A stretch of 64,000 nt of DNA from Nitrospira sp. (GTDB lineage Bacteria > Nitrospirota > Nitrospiria > Nitrospirales > Nitrospiraceae), in NCBI GenBank assembly GCA_029194675.1, contig JARFXP010000001.1:1108501-1172500 (forward strand), read 5' to 3'. Each line of letters begins with the position of its first letter. Position 1 is the stretch's first letter. Made by a program: the position numbers and the translations under genes. The notes under the pieces were generated by a model. That model searched no databases. It saw nothing but the letters and a program-made list of their open reading frames with translations, and was not told where the DNA came from. Positions 45,612-54,503 of the stretch are shown piece by piece.

Positions 45612-45920
45612 CGTTACTCAGTAGTCAGTAATTAAGACAACACCGATGCCAATGAAACCCGCATGGAACAAAGGTAATAAGAATCTTGTGTGGTCCAAAT
45701 ATCCATCTTCTGAGTAATGTGCTGGTCTATGCCCACCGCGAAGATGCCGCCCCGCCCATCGAGAACACCTTGCATGGCTCGAAGCAGTCCCCCGACGCTT
45801 TCTCGCCGACATGGGCGATCGAAGTGGGAGCGGAAGGATCTCGACGGTGTCTATGATTCTCCATGCCTATATCAAAAGGCAAGACTTACCCACTCCGCCG
45901 ATTTTCAAGATAGTTGCTGA
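45604..45920 (+). pseudogene. VapC toxin gene disrupted by a small insertion and decay
   Basis: Codons ATG GTT GAC GT (MVDV) are separated by a 98-bp insertion from NVLVYAHREDA, which follows in frame when the insertion and one TA are removed. MVDVNVLVYAHREDA is the normal PIN-domain start. The rest is degraded; a segment near 45855-45905 (ILHAYIKRQDLPTPPIF) recalls the later VapC region in another frame. No active toxin is expected. Confidence 0.65.
45617..45714. mobile_element. 98-bp MITE-like insertion in vapC
   Basis: The element starts CTCAGTAG and ends TTCTGAG, giving CTCAG/CTGAG terminal inverted repeats, and is flanked on each side by TA. Deleting it with one TA restores the vapC codons exactly. 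TA target duplication is typical of IS630/Tc1-mariner-type miniature elements. It has no coding capacity. Confidence 0.65.
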
Positions 45921-46125
45921 CCCACTTCTCCTAGGAGCGACCTATCTCGATCGGTCGGATAAAGCCCGGCGAGGGAAGCAGCTGTTGTGTCGGCTTACGC
46001 ACCTCGGCTATACAGTCCCCATGGCCCCGGCTGGAGCCTGAGAAAACAACGGGCCCACAGAGCAACTGTTTTCATAACAGTTGCTGACACCATTAATTTG
46101 CCTAAGACTCCAGTCCATTTGTTTC
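45921..46125. other. Stretch with possible transposase tail
   Basis: The frame encoding ARRGKQLLCRLTHLGYTVPM followed by APAGA and a stop at about 46041 looks like a transposase C-terminus, but the family could not be assigned. Nothing else is seen. Confidence 0.25.
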
Positions 46126-46584
46126 TTACATAGGCTGGTCTTTCGACTGTATGCTTGGATGCGCTTTCAGCATAGCCTTTTGCATTGCAGTGTTTGCTAT
46201 CTCTAGAGGGGTCTTTCCTTCTGCATCACGGACATTCAGATCTGCACCGTGAGCCACAAGCATCACCGCCACATTGGTCGATTTTGCTCCACGCTTGGCT
46301 GCGATATGGAGTGGGGTGCTGCCCAACACGCTTCGAACTCGGACGTTTGCACCGTGTTGTAAGAGAATCTTGGCAACATGATCGAGTCCGTGAGAAGCCG
46401 CGCCATGGAGGGCAGACCATGCACCCTCATCTATAGCATCAACATCAGCTCCATGCGTGATGAGAAGTCCAATGATCTCCGACGGATCTACCAGGGCCTT
46501 ACTGTCCGTGGATGAGTATGGCCATGAAAGCACCTGATTCAAAGGCGTCTCGAATCTGGCAGACTTACTGATCAGTTCACTAAA

Positions 46585-47660
46585 TAGTGCGTAGTATAGT
46601 ATACCTTCTGGCATGCGGACGAGACCGGATGCCAGGAAGTTGGGGGCAGCAGCACAGCAGCTGTTGCGTCGCCAGGTCGTGCAGGCGGTTCGGGGTGGGA
46701 TGACGCAGACGGACGCGGCGCGGACCTATGGTGCCAGTCTGCGGGCGGTGAGCCACTGGATGCGGCTTGACCGAAGGGGAGGGCTGCGGGCCCTGATGCT
46801 CAAGCGCCGGGGGCGGCGGGTCGGTGGGGGGCTGCTGAACGAGAAGCGGGCCGGACGCATTCGGGCGCTGATTGTGGGGCAAATGCCGGATCAATTGAGG
46901 CTCCCGTTTTATCTGTGGACGCGGGCCGCCGTGGCCGCGCTCATCCGGCGGGAGTACGGCATCGAGCTGTCGCTCGTGACGGTCGGACGCTCTCTCACGG
47001 CCTGGGGGATGAGCCCACAGAAACCAGTGCGTCGGGCCTACGAGCGTAAGGACACGGCCATCACGCGCTGGCTGACACAGGAGTATCCGGCGCTGGCCCG
47101 CCAGGCCAAACGCGAACATGCCGTCATGTATTGGGGGGACGAGATGGGGCTTCGCAGCGATCACGTGACAGGCCGCAGCTATGCGCCCCTGGGGCAGACT
47201 CCCGTAACCCGGGCAACCGGTCAGCGTTTCGGCTGTAACATGTCTCGGCGATTACCAACAAAGGGGCGCTTGCCTTCATGGTGTTTCACGGGCGGTTTCG
47301 TGCGCCGGTCTTTGTGCAGTTCCTCACACGGCTGCTGAAGTCAGTCCGCCGCCGGATCTATCTCATCGTGGACGGGCATCCCGTGCATCGCTCCGCGGTG
47401 GTGACGCGGTTCATTGCCCCGCATGCCAGACGACTCCGGCTAATCCCTCTGCCTGGCTACTGTCCCGAACTCAATCCGGATGAACTCCTGAACCAGGACG
47501 TCAAAACTAACGGGCTGGGGACGCACCGTCCGGCCAACCGGACCGAACTCATCAAGACCGTGCGGAGCTATCTGCATCGGCGACAGAAACAACCCCAGGT
47601 GATCAAGAACCTGTTTCAAGAGAAACATGTCCGATAGGCGGCCTGATACAGTACGCACTA
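46585..47660 (+). mobile_element. IS630-family insertion sequence
   Basis: A 1076-bp element with inverted ends TAGTGCGTA on both sides; the outer TA is probably the duplicated target as in other IS630 elements. It carries one transposase gene in two frames and interrupts an ankyrin gene on the opposite strand. Confidence 0.75.
46613..47637 (+). pseudogene. IS630-family transposase, frameshifted
   Basis: The first frame (to 47338) gives the HTH part (VVQAVRGGMTQTDAARTYGA) and the first catalytic Asp (MYWGDEMGLRSDH). About residue 210 it loses similarity; the other frame (NKGALAFMVFHGRF onward) carries the second Asp (IYLIVDGHPVH) and the Glu (GYCPELNPDELLNQD), ending at 47637. A single missing base near 47240 explains the split. 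Unless frameshifting occurs, it is inactive. Confidence 0.7.
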
Positions 47661-48155
47661 TTTGGTGGTCGGCTCAGTAACATTTACGTCCGCCCCATTC
47701 TCAATCAATTCCTTCATCAACGCATAGTCGTTCTTTTTAGCTGCCTGTAAAAGCCTATGGTCGTTCGATGTGTAGGCTTTCTTCAAGCTGAGTTCTTGAA
47801 CCTTAAACCACGAACCGGGATGCGTGTCGTATTCGTTCGGGGGCAGTGCATCTCCGACGACCCCTTTCACGCTATACAGTGCCCCAAGAGCAATTTCTTG
47901 TAACTGGCTCGGCTGGGAGAATGTGAGGTTGTACCTTGCGCCGGCAGTGGACATGACAGCGCCAGGAGTATCTAGCTGAATTCCTTTATCACCAATTCCG
48001 CGATATACCCTTATGACGAATATGGTTCCCTCAACCGTAATCAGACCAGGCAGGTCACCTTTGGACGAAAGGCCAGCAGCTGGGGTCTGTGCCATTGATT
48101 CCCCAAATCCGGCTATAAGCAGAAGCCCAATAAGAGACACTGTCAATTTTCTCAT

Positions 48156-48595
48156 GTTCCGCTCCTAACGTGAAATCTATCGTCACCTAACCATGTTTTA
48201 GACGGATCCACAATAAGGACTTAATTTGTCATTTTCGATTCGTGTCCCAGATAGAGTCAAGGTTTGTCTTGTGCATGTATGAATTTTTGCATGATGACGC
48301 GTCCGTACTGGTCGAAACTGCTGTGATTAATTGGTTAAAGTCGTGAAAAGCAAAAAGTCTGGGGGGTCTTAGCTCTGTACTGCTAAAGGTCTGGAAGACT
48401 ATAGCATCGAGAAGTTGGGGTCGGATCTTGAACCGTGCATGGCGCAGGAGAGCCGATTCGATCTTGCCGCTCATTGTTCCAGACACCCCTCCTGTTCTCC
48501 AGCCACTCCTCTGCTCATTGCGTCCCACCGTAGTTTTTTCGCGTGGAACATCTGGGTGAGCACCAATAACGAAAGGAACCGCAGGTCATCCTGAG
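48156..48595. other. Intergenic stretch upstream of the ankyrin gene
   Basis: No supported gene. A minus-strand open frame at 48229-48528 has no family resemblance and no good ribosome site. Confidence 0.35.
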
Positions 48596-49096
48596 TTATC
48601 TGGATTTGGTTATGCTCCGTGACGCACGCATGACCTCCAGTGCACGCTCGATGATGAGGCGGTCCGGCAGGTCTTTTTCACGGCGTGTTTGTTTGGTGAG
48701 CAGAAGTCCTTCCAGATTGATGGTGCTCACCGGAATGCCTTCGAACGCGATGGTTTCGGCATACGGCCGGAGCGTGTCATAGGTCATGCCGTTGGCATTC
48801 AGCATGACGTCCACGACAAATGCATCGGCGACTCGAATATTTTCACCCTCTTCGAACCAAACCGGTTCGATCTCCTTGGCCGCTTGATCAGGAAGGATCA
48901 GCAGCGCCTCTTTGACCCGTTGTCCCGCCGTGGCAGAAGCCGGAACCACAATATCAATATCGGTCGTTGCCCGTTGGTAGCCATGGGCCGCCAGCGCATA
49001 ACCACCTATGAGGAAATAGTCAACGTGATGTTGATTGAGAGAACGTAAGAGGGTTTTGAGATCCTCGAGCGTGGCGGGTCGGCTGTACTCCTCCAT
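48596..49096 (-). CDS. Nucleotidyltransferase-fold protein (second module)
   Basis: A 166 aa protein with the nucleotidyltransferase signature YFLIGGYALAAHGYQRATTD followed by IDIVV (about residues 27-50) and a third acid in AFVVDVMLNANG. It resembles DUF6036/AbiEii-type proteins. Its ATG at 49096 shares a base with the upstream stop (TGATG), so it is translationally coupled to the 73-codon gene. It is shorter than the one at 26216 but has the same partner arrangement. Confidence 0.7.
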   Translation of the reverse strand: MEEYSRPATLEDLKTLLRSLNQHHVDYFLIGGYALAAHGYQRATTDIDIVVPASATAGQRVKEALLILPDQAAKEIEPVWFEEGENIRVADAFVVDVMLNANGMTYDTLRPYAETIAFEGIPVSTINLEGLLLTKQTRREKDLPDRLIIERALEVMRASRSITKSR

Positions 49097-49317
49097 CACG
49101 CTCGCTCGGCGGCTAATCGTCCTATGCCCTGTACCAAGCAGTCTTCCTGTTGTTTGTTCGCGTCCGTATGCGATCGAAAACGGTACACCCCTTTCAGAAT
49201 AAACATACTTTTGGCCAAATGTGCGATCACCTCGCTAAAGCGCGCCCCTTCCGCCAGCAAGGTTCCATCGCCCTGTCTGACAATCGGTCGCTCACGTCTG
49301 TACCCAACCGTTTTCAT
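49096..49317 (-). CDS. Small partner protein of the second nucleotidyltransferase
   Basis: A 73 aa basic protein (MKTVGYRRERPIVRQGDGTL, then HLAKSMFILKGVYRFRSHTD). The ATG at 49317 is preferred to longer starts because AGGTAGAG lies upstream and the extra residues look non-coding. Function unknown; adaptor or antitoxin role inferred from coupling to the nucleotidyltransferase gene. Confidence 0.55.
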   Translation of the reverse strand: MKTVGYRRERPIVRQGDGTLLAEGARFSEVIAHLAKSMFILKGVYRFRSHTDANKQQEDCLVQGIGRLAAERA

Positions 49318-49592
49318 GTTCTTTACTCTACCTGAGGTGCTAAAAGTGGGCAAGCCGTACCTCCTCGACCGCACCGGCGATGAGCAGTCGTTATCGAACA
49401 GACCATTTGCGGAAGCAGCGAGACGTTCGTCAGAGGGTCGATGCCGGCTGCGCAAGCGGTTCCATAGCATGATGTACCAGGCCTGAGGTTTGTGCTCCAT
49501 CATGGTGCCCCTTCCCATGAACACTCTCGATCTCAACGGATGCGATTCCTATGGCCCAGATGTAAGGAATCAGGCCGCAGGGTTTCTCGTTG
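49318..49592. other. Non-coding stretch
   Basis: Nothing recognised between the small partner gene and the MazF-like remnant. Open frames here are extensions of neighbours. Confidence 0.3.
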
Positions 49593-49722
49593 TCAGACGA
49601 TTCCGAGGAATACGGCAAGGGATCGATCAACGCGCACCATGAGTTCGCCGTTCAACGATCCAATGCGAGCGCCGATGGTTTCCCGGGGGACTGCGGCGAG
49701 AGACAACGGGGTCTGGAATGTT
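49593..49722 (-). pseudogene. Possible MazF/PemK-like toxin C-terminal remnant
   Basis: The minus-strand frame TFQTPLSLAAVPRETIGARI, then GSLNGELMVRVDRSLAVFLG and IV before a stop at 49593, has the layout of a MazF C-terminus (RL..IG.L..E....VD.AL...LGL). It is cut at 49722 by IS3 copy 2. The continuation beyond 50997 keeps the frame across the insertion (LPIE) but soon hits stops, so it was already decayed. Confidence 0.35.
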
Positions 49723-49782
49723 TGTGCTAGGCTCGAAAAAGTGGACGCCTTCAACCTATGCTCTGAGGTCTGGAGGTGGGGG

Positions 49783-50100
49783 ATGGAACAATTACCGCGA
49801 CAGAGATATAGGAAGGAGTTCCGTGAGCAAGCGGTGCAGCTGGTCCTGGGACAGAAGTTGACGATTCCGGAGGCAGCAAGACGCCTGACCATGTCGGGCA
49901 AGACGCTCGAGAACTGGGTGTGTCGAGCCCGGCGAGGCCAGCTCGCGACGCTGGGGGAGGGCCGACGGCCCGTGACAGAGCTGGAGGCCGAGGTCTCTCG
50001 GCTGAAGCGTGAACTCACCGAGGCACGGATGGAGCGCGACATCTTAAAAAAAGCCACCGCGTACTTTGCCCAGGCGCAGCTGCCCGGTACGCGCTCATGA
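49783..50100 (+). CDS. IS3-family transposase OrfA, copy 2
   Basis: 105 aa, close to the other OrfA copies with scattered substitutions (MEQLPRQRYRKEFREQAVQL at the start). HTH and leucine-zipper-like segments are intact, and the A-run slippage site is present at about 50046. An open frame reaches back to 49492, but the start at 49783 with GGAGG is the conserved one. Confidence 0.8.
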   Translation: MEQLPRQRYRKEFREQAVQLVLGQKLTIPEAARRLTMSGKTLENWVCRARRGQLATLGEGRRPVTELEAEVSRLKRELTEARMERDILKKATAYFAQAQLPGTRS

Positions 50101-50957
50101 GAACGCTGCGGCCCCAGTATCCGCTGAATCTGTGGTGTCGGGTGCTGGAGGTGTCCCAAAGCGGCTCCTATGCCTGGCAGCACCGACGGCCGTCGAAACG
50201 CGCCCAGGAGAATGCACGGCTGGAAGTGGCGATCCAAGCCGCCCATATGCGCACGCGACAGACGTAGGGGCCGGAGCGCCTCCAGGCGGAATTGCGTGAG
50301 GACGGCTTCCCAGCCGGGATTGGACGCATCAAGCGGCTGCGGAAGAAGCTGGGCCTCCGCTGCGCGCAGATGCGCCGGTTCACAATCACCACGGATTCGG
50401 CGCATCAATGGCCGGTGGCGGACAATCTCCTGGCTCAAACGTTCACCGCAACGCGTCCGAATGAGACCTGGGTCACTGATATCACCTATATCCCCACGGG
50501 GGAAGGGTGGGTGTATGTGGCGGGGATCAAAGATCTGTACACGTGTGAGGTGGTCGGGCATGCGATGGGCGCTCGGATGACGACGGACTTGGTGAGCCAT
50601 GCCTTGGACAAAGCCGTAGGGGCGAAGCGTCCGCGACCGGGACTCGTCCACCACTCCGATCGCGGCTCACAGTACTGTGCCCACAAGTAGCAAGGTCGAT
50701 TGCGCCAGTTGGGCATGACTGCGTCCATGAGTCGGAAGGGTCACGGCTATGACAACGCACCGATGGAGAGTTTCTGGGGAACGCTGAAGAATGAGCTGGT
50801 GCACCACCGGCGCTACGACACGCGAGAGCAGGCCCAGCGTGAGATCACGGAGTACATCGAGATCTTCTCTAACCGGCACCGGCGCTACTCCCGGCTCGGG
50901 AATCGCTCCCCGGCGGCATTTGCCCAGCAGTGGGCCCGTCAGCTGCCGGCGGCGTGA
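50097..50957 (+). pseudogene. IS3-family transposase OrfB, copy 2, two amber stops
   Basis: Full-length OrfB frame of about 286 codons with the DDE residues present (TWVTDITYIPTG, HHSDRGSQYC, PMESFWGTLKNE) and the intact C-terminus RLGNRSPAAFAQQWARQLPA missing from copies 1 and 3. Two TAG codons interrupt it near 50267 and 50689; in copies 1 and 3 both positions are TAT (Tyr). It is therefore inactive. Confidence 0.8.
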
Positions 50958-51059
50958 GACTGCAACTCATGGCGTCCACTATTGACAACCGGGGTCAGTT
51001 TCTATGGGCAGGTTACTGCACCTGGCTGCGAGTCACGGCTATTATGATCGCTTCTCACC

Positions 51060-51753
51060 TTTAGCCCGTCTTCCGCAGTTTGCCGTGGGAAAGTGACGCG
51101 CTTGCTCTTCTGCTGTCCTGAACGCAGCCTGAGTTCAGGGCCTGCTCTCAGGCCAGGGCGTGTCGTGCAGTCCGCCCCCTTGCCCGGACATGGGCAGCCG
51201 TCAATACTCGGCCCCCATCAGGGACGACGGGCAACATCCCAGGGGTGCGTGTCGAGCGGGTGCGGCATGTGGGCGCTGGCGACCGGGGCTTGCTGCTCTG
51301 GAAGAAGCTGGGCCGGGCCGCCAGGAGAACGGAGCCAGCGAACGCCAGCCTCACCCGCGGCGTGCTCCGCCTGGAACACACACTGGGCAAACTGGCCGAA
51401 CCGGGGGCACTCGGCAGAGCCAGGGCCCCACAGAACGTCGCGCGGCAGATCGGACGGCTATTGAGCCGGGCTGCCGCCCGGTTCACGGTCACCGGCAACG
51501 CGGTCAGCGGCGGAACAGACGCCCGACGCTCCCTCCCCATCACACAGAACGAAGCCCGGTCCCACTGGGCGCGTGAACCCGGCGGCCACGCCCGCCGCGG
51601 GACTGCGCGTGATCCCAAGACCGTGGGGAAGACCGCGAGCCAGCTGACCGAGGGCGAAGACCGTTTCCGTCTCGACACACACGCCGTGGGGCTGCGCCCG
51701 CTCTTCCCCCAGAACCAGGCCCGGACTCACGCCCACAGCCTGGTGGGTGTCCT
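51060..51753 (+). pseudogene. IS1634/IS4-type transposase remnant
   Basis: GC-rich decayed coding sequence. Recognisable pieces are RGLLLWKKLGRA, ARQIGRLLSRAAARFTV, and near the end ASQLTEGEDRFRLDTHAVGL with RPLFPQNQARTHAHSLVGVL. These match the YIQLTEAEAAFRI..LGLRPIWHQ...HILVCFL block of IS1634-type transposases. It is cut at 51754 by IS3 copy 3. Part of it stays open for long stretches, but the catalytic region is disrupted. Confidence 0.5.
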
Positions 51754-51813
51754 TGTGCTAGGCTCGAAAAAGTGGACGCCTTCAACCTATGATCTGAGGT
51801 CTGGAGGTGTGAG

Positions 51814-52131
51814 ATGGAACGAGTTCCGCGACAGCAGTATACGAAGGAGTTCCGTGAGCAAGCGGTGCAGCTGGTCCTGGAACAGAAGTTGACGATTCCA
51901 GAGGTAGCAAGACGCCTGGCCATGTCGGGCAAGACGCTCGAGAACTGGGTGTGTCGAGCCCGGCGCGGTCAGCTCGCGACGCTGGGGGAGAGCCGACGGC
52001 CCGTGACAGAGCTGGAGGCCGAGGTCTCTCGGCTGAAGCGCGACCTGGCCGAGGCGCGGATGGAGCGCGACATCTTAAAAAAAGCCACCGCGTACTTTGC
52101 CAAGGCGCAGCTGCCCGGTACGCGCTCATGA
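51814..52131 (+). CDS. IS3-family transposase OrfA, copy 3
   Basis: 105 aa, the same as the OrfA of copy 1 at 35098-35415. HTH and zipper segments and the A-run slippage site (near 52077) are retained. It overlaps orfB by ATGA. Confidence 0.82.
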   Translation: MERVPRQQYTKEFREQAVQLVLEQKLTIPEVARRLAMSGKTLENWVCRARRGQLATLGESRRPVTELEAEVSRLKRDLAEARMERDILKKATAYFAKAQLPGTRS

Positions 52132-52901
52132 GGACGCTGCGGCCCCAGTATCCCCTGAGTGTGTTGTGTCGGGTGCTGGAGGTGTCCCGAAGTGGGTACT
52201 ATGCCTGGCGCACGCGCCGTCCCTCGAAGCGCGCTCAGGAGAACGCGCGCCTAGAAGTGGCGATCCAGGCCGCGCATGTGCGCACCCGGCAGACCTATGG
52301 GCCGGAACGTCTCCAAGCGGAATTGCGTGAGGATGGGTTCCCCGCTGGGGTCGGACGCATCAAACGGCTACGCAAGAAACTGAGACTACGTTGCAAACAG
52401 GTGCGCTGGTTCACGACCACGACGGATTCAAAGCACTCGCTGCCGGTGGCGGAGAATGTCTTGGCCCAAACGTTTGTCGCCACGCGCCCGAACGAGACCT
52501 GGGTCACCGACATCACGTATATCCCCACCGCAGAAGGGTGGTTGTATCTGGCGGGGATCAAAGATCTGTATACATGTGAGGTGGTTGGGCATGCGAGGGG
52601 GCGCGGATGACGACGGACTTGGTGCAGGGGGCGCTCAGGAACGCTCTCGACACCAAGCGCCCGGCCCCGGGGCTCATTCATCATTCTGATCGCGGCTCTC
52701 AATATTGTGCCCAGGACTATCAAGCGCAATTGCGGCAGTTCGGCCTGACCCCGTCTATGAGTCGGAAGGGCAACTGCTATGATAACGCGCCGATGGAGAG
52801 TTTCTGGGGAACGCTCAAGAATGAGCTGGTGCACCACCGGCGGTATGAAACACGGGAGCAGGCTCGGCGAGAGATCACGGAGTACATCGAGGCTCTTCTA
52901 T
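52128..52901 (+). pseudogene. IS3-family transposase OrfB, copy 3, frameshifted and truncated
   Basis: The first frame runs to GHARGRG at 52610 because one base is missing near 52596; the rest (from MTTDLVQGALRNALDTKRPA) is in another frame, with the second Asp (HHSDRGSQYC) and Glu (PMESFWGTLKNE). The C-terminus is lost at the element truncation and the frame reads on into sequence beside yggS. Confidence 0.8.
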
Positions 52902-52919
52902 CTGTGTGTGAGTGCGGGA

Positions 52920-53630
52920 TTAGACATGGCGTGCTCCAAAGATGGCAGTACCGACACGGACTAATGTCGCCCCTTCCTCAATGGCGACTTCATAATCGTT
53001 CGACATTCCCATCGACAGTTCATCCATCCTCACGGTCGGCAAGTCGAGTGCTGCAATCCGCCGTGCAAGATCATGGAGTTGGCGGAAATACGGCCTGGCC
53101 GAGTCCGGATCAGCAGTCGGCGGAGGGATCGTCATTAAGCCTTTGATACAGGTATGAGAAAGCTGCGCCATCATCGGTATCGATCGCACAACGTCATCGG
53201 GCTGAAACCCTGCCTTTGTCGGTTCCCTCCCGATATTCACCTCCAGCAAGACATTCTGCTGACGGCCAGCCTCTCCCGCACGGCGATCGATTTCTTGCGC
53301 CAAGTCTAAACTATCCACCGATTGAATCAGGTCGAATAGACCGATCACGGACCGTACCTTCCTTCGTTGCAGCTGCCCGATAAAATGCCAATGAACCGGT
53401 GCCTGGGTGAAGGCGGCTATTTTAGGAAGCGCTTCCTGTACACGATTTTCACCCAAGATGGACAAGCCGGCACGCACACCTTCGGCAATGTGTTCAACCG
53501 TCACGGTTTTCGTCGCGGCCACCAATCGCACCGTACCGGCAGGACGTCCGGCTTTTTCTTCGGCCGACCGAATTTTTGTGAGAACCGATCGAACACCTTT
53601 TGCTATCGCTTCCGGGTTGAGCGCTTCCAT
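52920..53630 (-). CDS. yggS: YggS/PLPBP-family PLP homeostasis protein
   Basis: A 236 aa single-domain PLP-binding protein with an alanine-racemase-like barrel. The PLP lysine is in RLVAATKTVTVEHI (about residue 37); HFIGQLQRRKVRSVIGLFDL, LEVNIGREPTKAGF and LSMGMSNDYEVAIEEG follow the family order, ending FGARHV. It buffers PLP and keto-acid balance. It is often linked to division genes, as here. The IS3 truncation point lies just beyond its stop codon, which is intact. Confidence 0.93.
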   Translation of the reverse strand: MEALNPEAIAKGVRSVLTKIRSAEEKAGRPAGTVRLVAATKTVTVEHIAEGVRAGLSILGENRVQEALPKIAAFTQAPVHWHFIGQLQRRKVRSVIGLFDLIQSVDSLDLAQEIDRRAGEAGRQQNVLLEVNIGREPTKAGFQPDDVVRSIPMMAQLSHTCIKGLMTIPPPTADPDSARPYFRQLHDLARRIAALDLPTVRMDELSMGMSNDYEVAIEEGATLVRVGTAIFGARHV

Positions 53631-53673
53631 CGTCCTCTCTCACGAGTCGCGGCCGCTCATTCAGCGACCGTCC

Positions 53674-54477
53674 TTATTCTAGCGGAAGAAGCTCGGAATT
53701 GGCAGAGTCTGACTTATCTTCTCTTCGCCTCATCGACAACCCGATGGCACTGACCATGGTGCCGTTGACTTTCCTCTCTCGCCGATAGGAAAAAAAGAGG
53801 TCTTCATGGCAAATCGTACAGAGGTTGACGGTCGTGATGGACTTCAGAGGCGCCCCGAGGTGTTGCGCCTGTTCTTTGACGAGCGATTTCAAATCAAGAT
53901 GCGCTTTTCCGCCTCCTCTCGTTCGTACCACTTTGTTCCAACGCGGAAATCCCTGACACAGACGGTCGAGAACGGGCTCATCCACTTCGTAACAGCAAAC
54001 CCCAACGGATGGGCCGATACTGATCCGTACATGCTCCAGACGCGAGCCAAAGCGAGACTCCAACAGGGCCAGTGTTTTGGGGATAATGCCGGCAACAGCC
54101 CCCCGCCAGCCGGCATGGACAGCGGCCACGACCCGGCGTTTAGGATCATGCATCAGGATTGGCACGCAATCTGCCGTCCGCACCGCCACCATGATCCCAG
54201 GTTGATCAGTGACCAAGGCATCCCAACCTCCCAGAAATCGGTCTGTTGGAGCCAAGGCACGGTCCACCACCAGCGCTTCCGTTCCATGGACTTGCTTTAC
54301 TGAGAGCGTCCATGAGGACGATACCGCGCCTGCGATCCCCCTCCGCGGGATTCCCACTTCAAGACCAAGACCCATGGCATGTCGACGAGTCCCGAAAAAA
54401 TGGCAAACCTGACTCCCGGCATCCGCAAACGCCGGCACGGTAATAACTGATGCGCTTGTCATATTCAGGCTCAACAC
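53674..54477 (-). CDS. pgeF: Peptidoglycan editing factor PgeF (YfiH/DUF152)
   Basis: A 267 aa multicopper-polyphenol-oxidase-like protein; PgeF is a cytoplasmic amidase that removes mis-incorporated residues from UDP-MurNAc precursors. Metal-site text is HFFGTRRHAMG, VRTADCVPILMHD and AAVHAGWRGAVAGI, followed by GPSVGVCCYEVDEPV. The frame opens with GTG at 54477; an ATG at 54462 is an equally plausible start. It lies between ftsZ and yggS on the same strand. Confidence 0.9.
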   Translation of the reverse strand: MLSLNMTSASVITVPAFADAGSQVCHFFGTRRHAMGLGLEVGIPRRGIAGAVSSSWTLSVKQVHGTEALVVDRALAPTDRFLGGWDALVTDQPGIMVAVRTADCVPILMHDPKRRVVAAVHAGWRGAVAGIIPKTLALLESRFGSRLEHVRISIGPSVGVCCYEVDEPVLDRLCQGFPRWNKVVRTRGGGKAHLDLKSLVKEQAQHLGAPLKSITTVNLCTICHEDLFFSYRRERKVNGTMVSAIGLSMRRREDKSDSANSELLPLE

Positions 54478-54503
54478 CTCATCACGTAAAGAGATCCGTG
54501 AGG

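Larger units (their letters stand above)
46126..48155 (-). pseudogene. Exported ankyrin-repeat protein gene split by an IS630 element
   Basis: The 5' part (48155-47661) encodes a signal peptide (VSLIGLLLIAGFGESMAQT), an unrecognised domain, then the first ankyrin-type helices (LLQAAKKNDYALMKELIENG, ADVNV). The 3' part (46584-46126) continues with EIIGLLITHGADVDAIDEG, ALHGAASHGLDHVAKILLQH and PLHIAAKRGA. Together they would form a protein of about 320 residues with four ankyrin repeats. The halves are separated by 46585-47660. Joining them without the insertion and without either TA keeps the frame; leaving one TA does not. Confidence 0.75.
49723..50997 (+). mobile_element. IS3-family insertion sequence, copy 2, with 3-bp target duplication
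   Basis: A 1275-bp element with the same TG-starting inverted ends as copy 1. It is flanked by GTT on both sides (49720-49722 and 50998-51000), a clear 3-bp target duplication that fixes the ends. The nucleotide sequence is diverged from copies 1 and 3. Confidence 0.88.
51754..52901 (+). mobile_element. IS3-family insertion sequence, copy 3, 3'-truncated
   Basis: Left end as in copies 1 and 2. The sequence matches copy 1 almost base for base until 52901, where it diverges abruptly about 130 bases before the expected right end. The next gene (yggS) ends 19 bases later. A single T is missing near 52596 relative to copy 1. The lost right end makes it immobile. Confidence 0.85.

Noticed and set aside
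48229..48528. A 99-residue minus-strand gene
   Set aside because: No ribosome site, composition unlike its neighbours, and no recognised similarity.
49492..49782. N-terminal extension of the copy 2 OrfA
   Set aside because: It reads through the IS left end and is absent in the other two copies.
51245..51892. A 215-residue plus-strand gene
   Set aside because: It is a chance open frame running from a decayed IS1634-type transposase into the IS3 left end.
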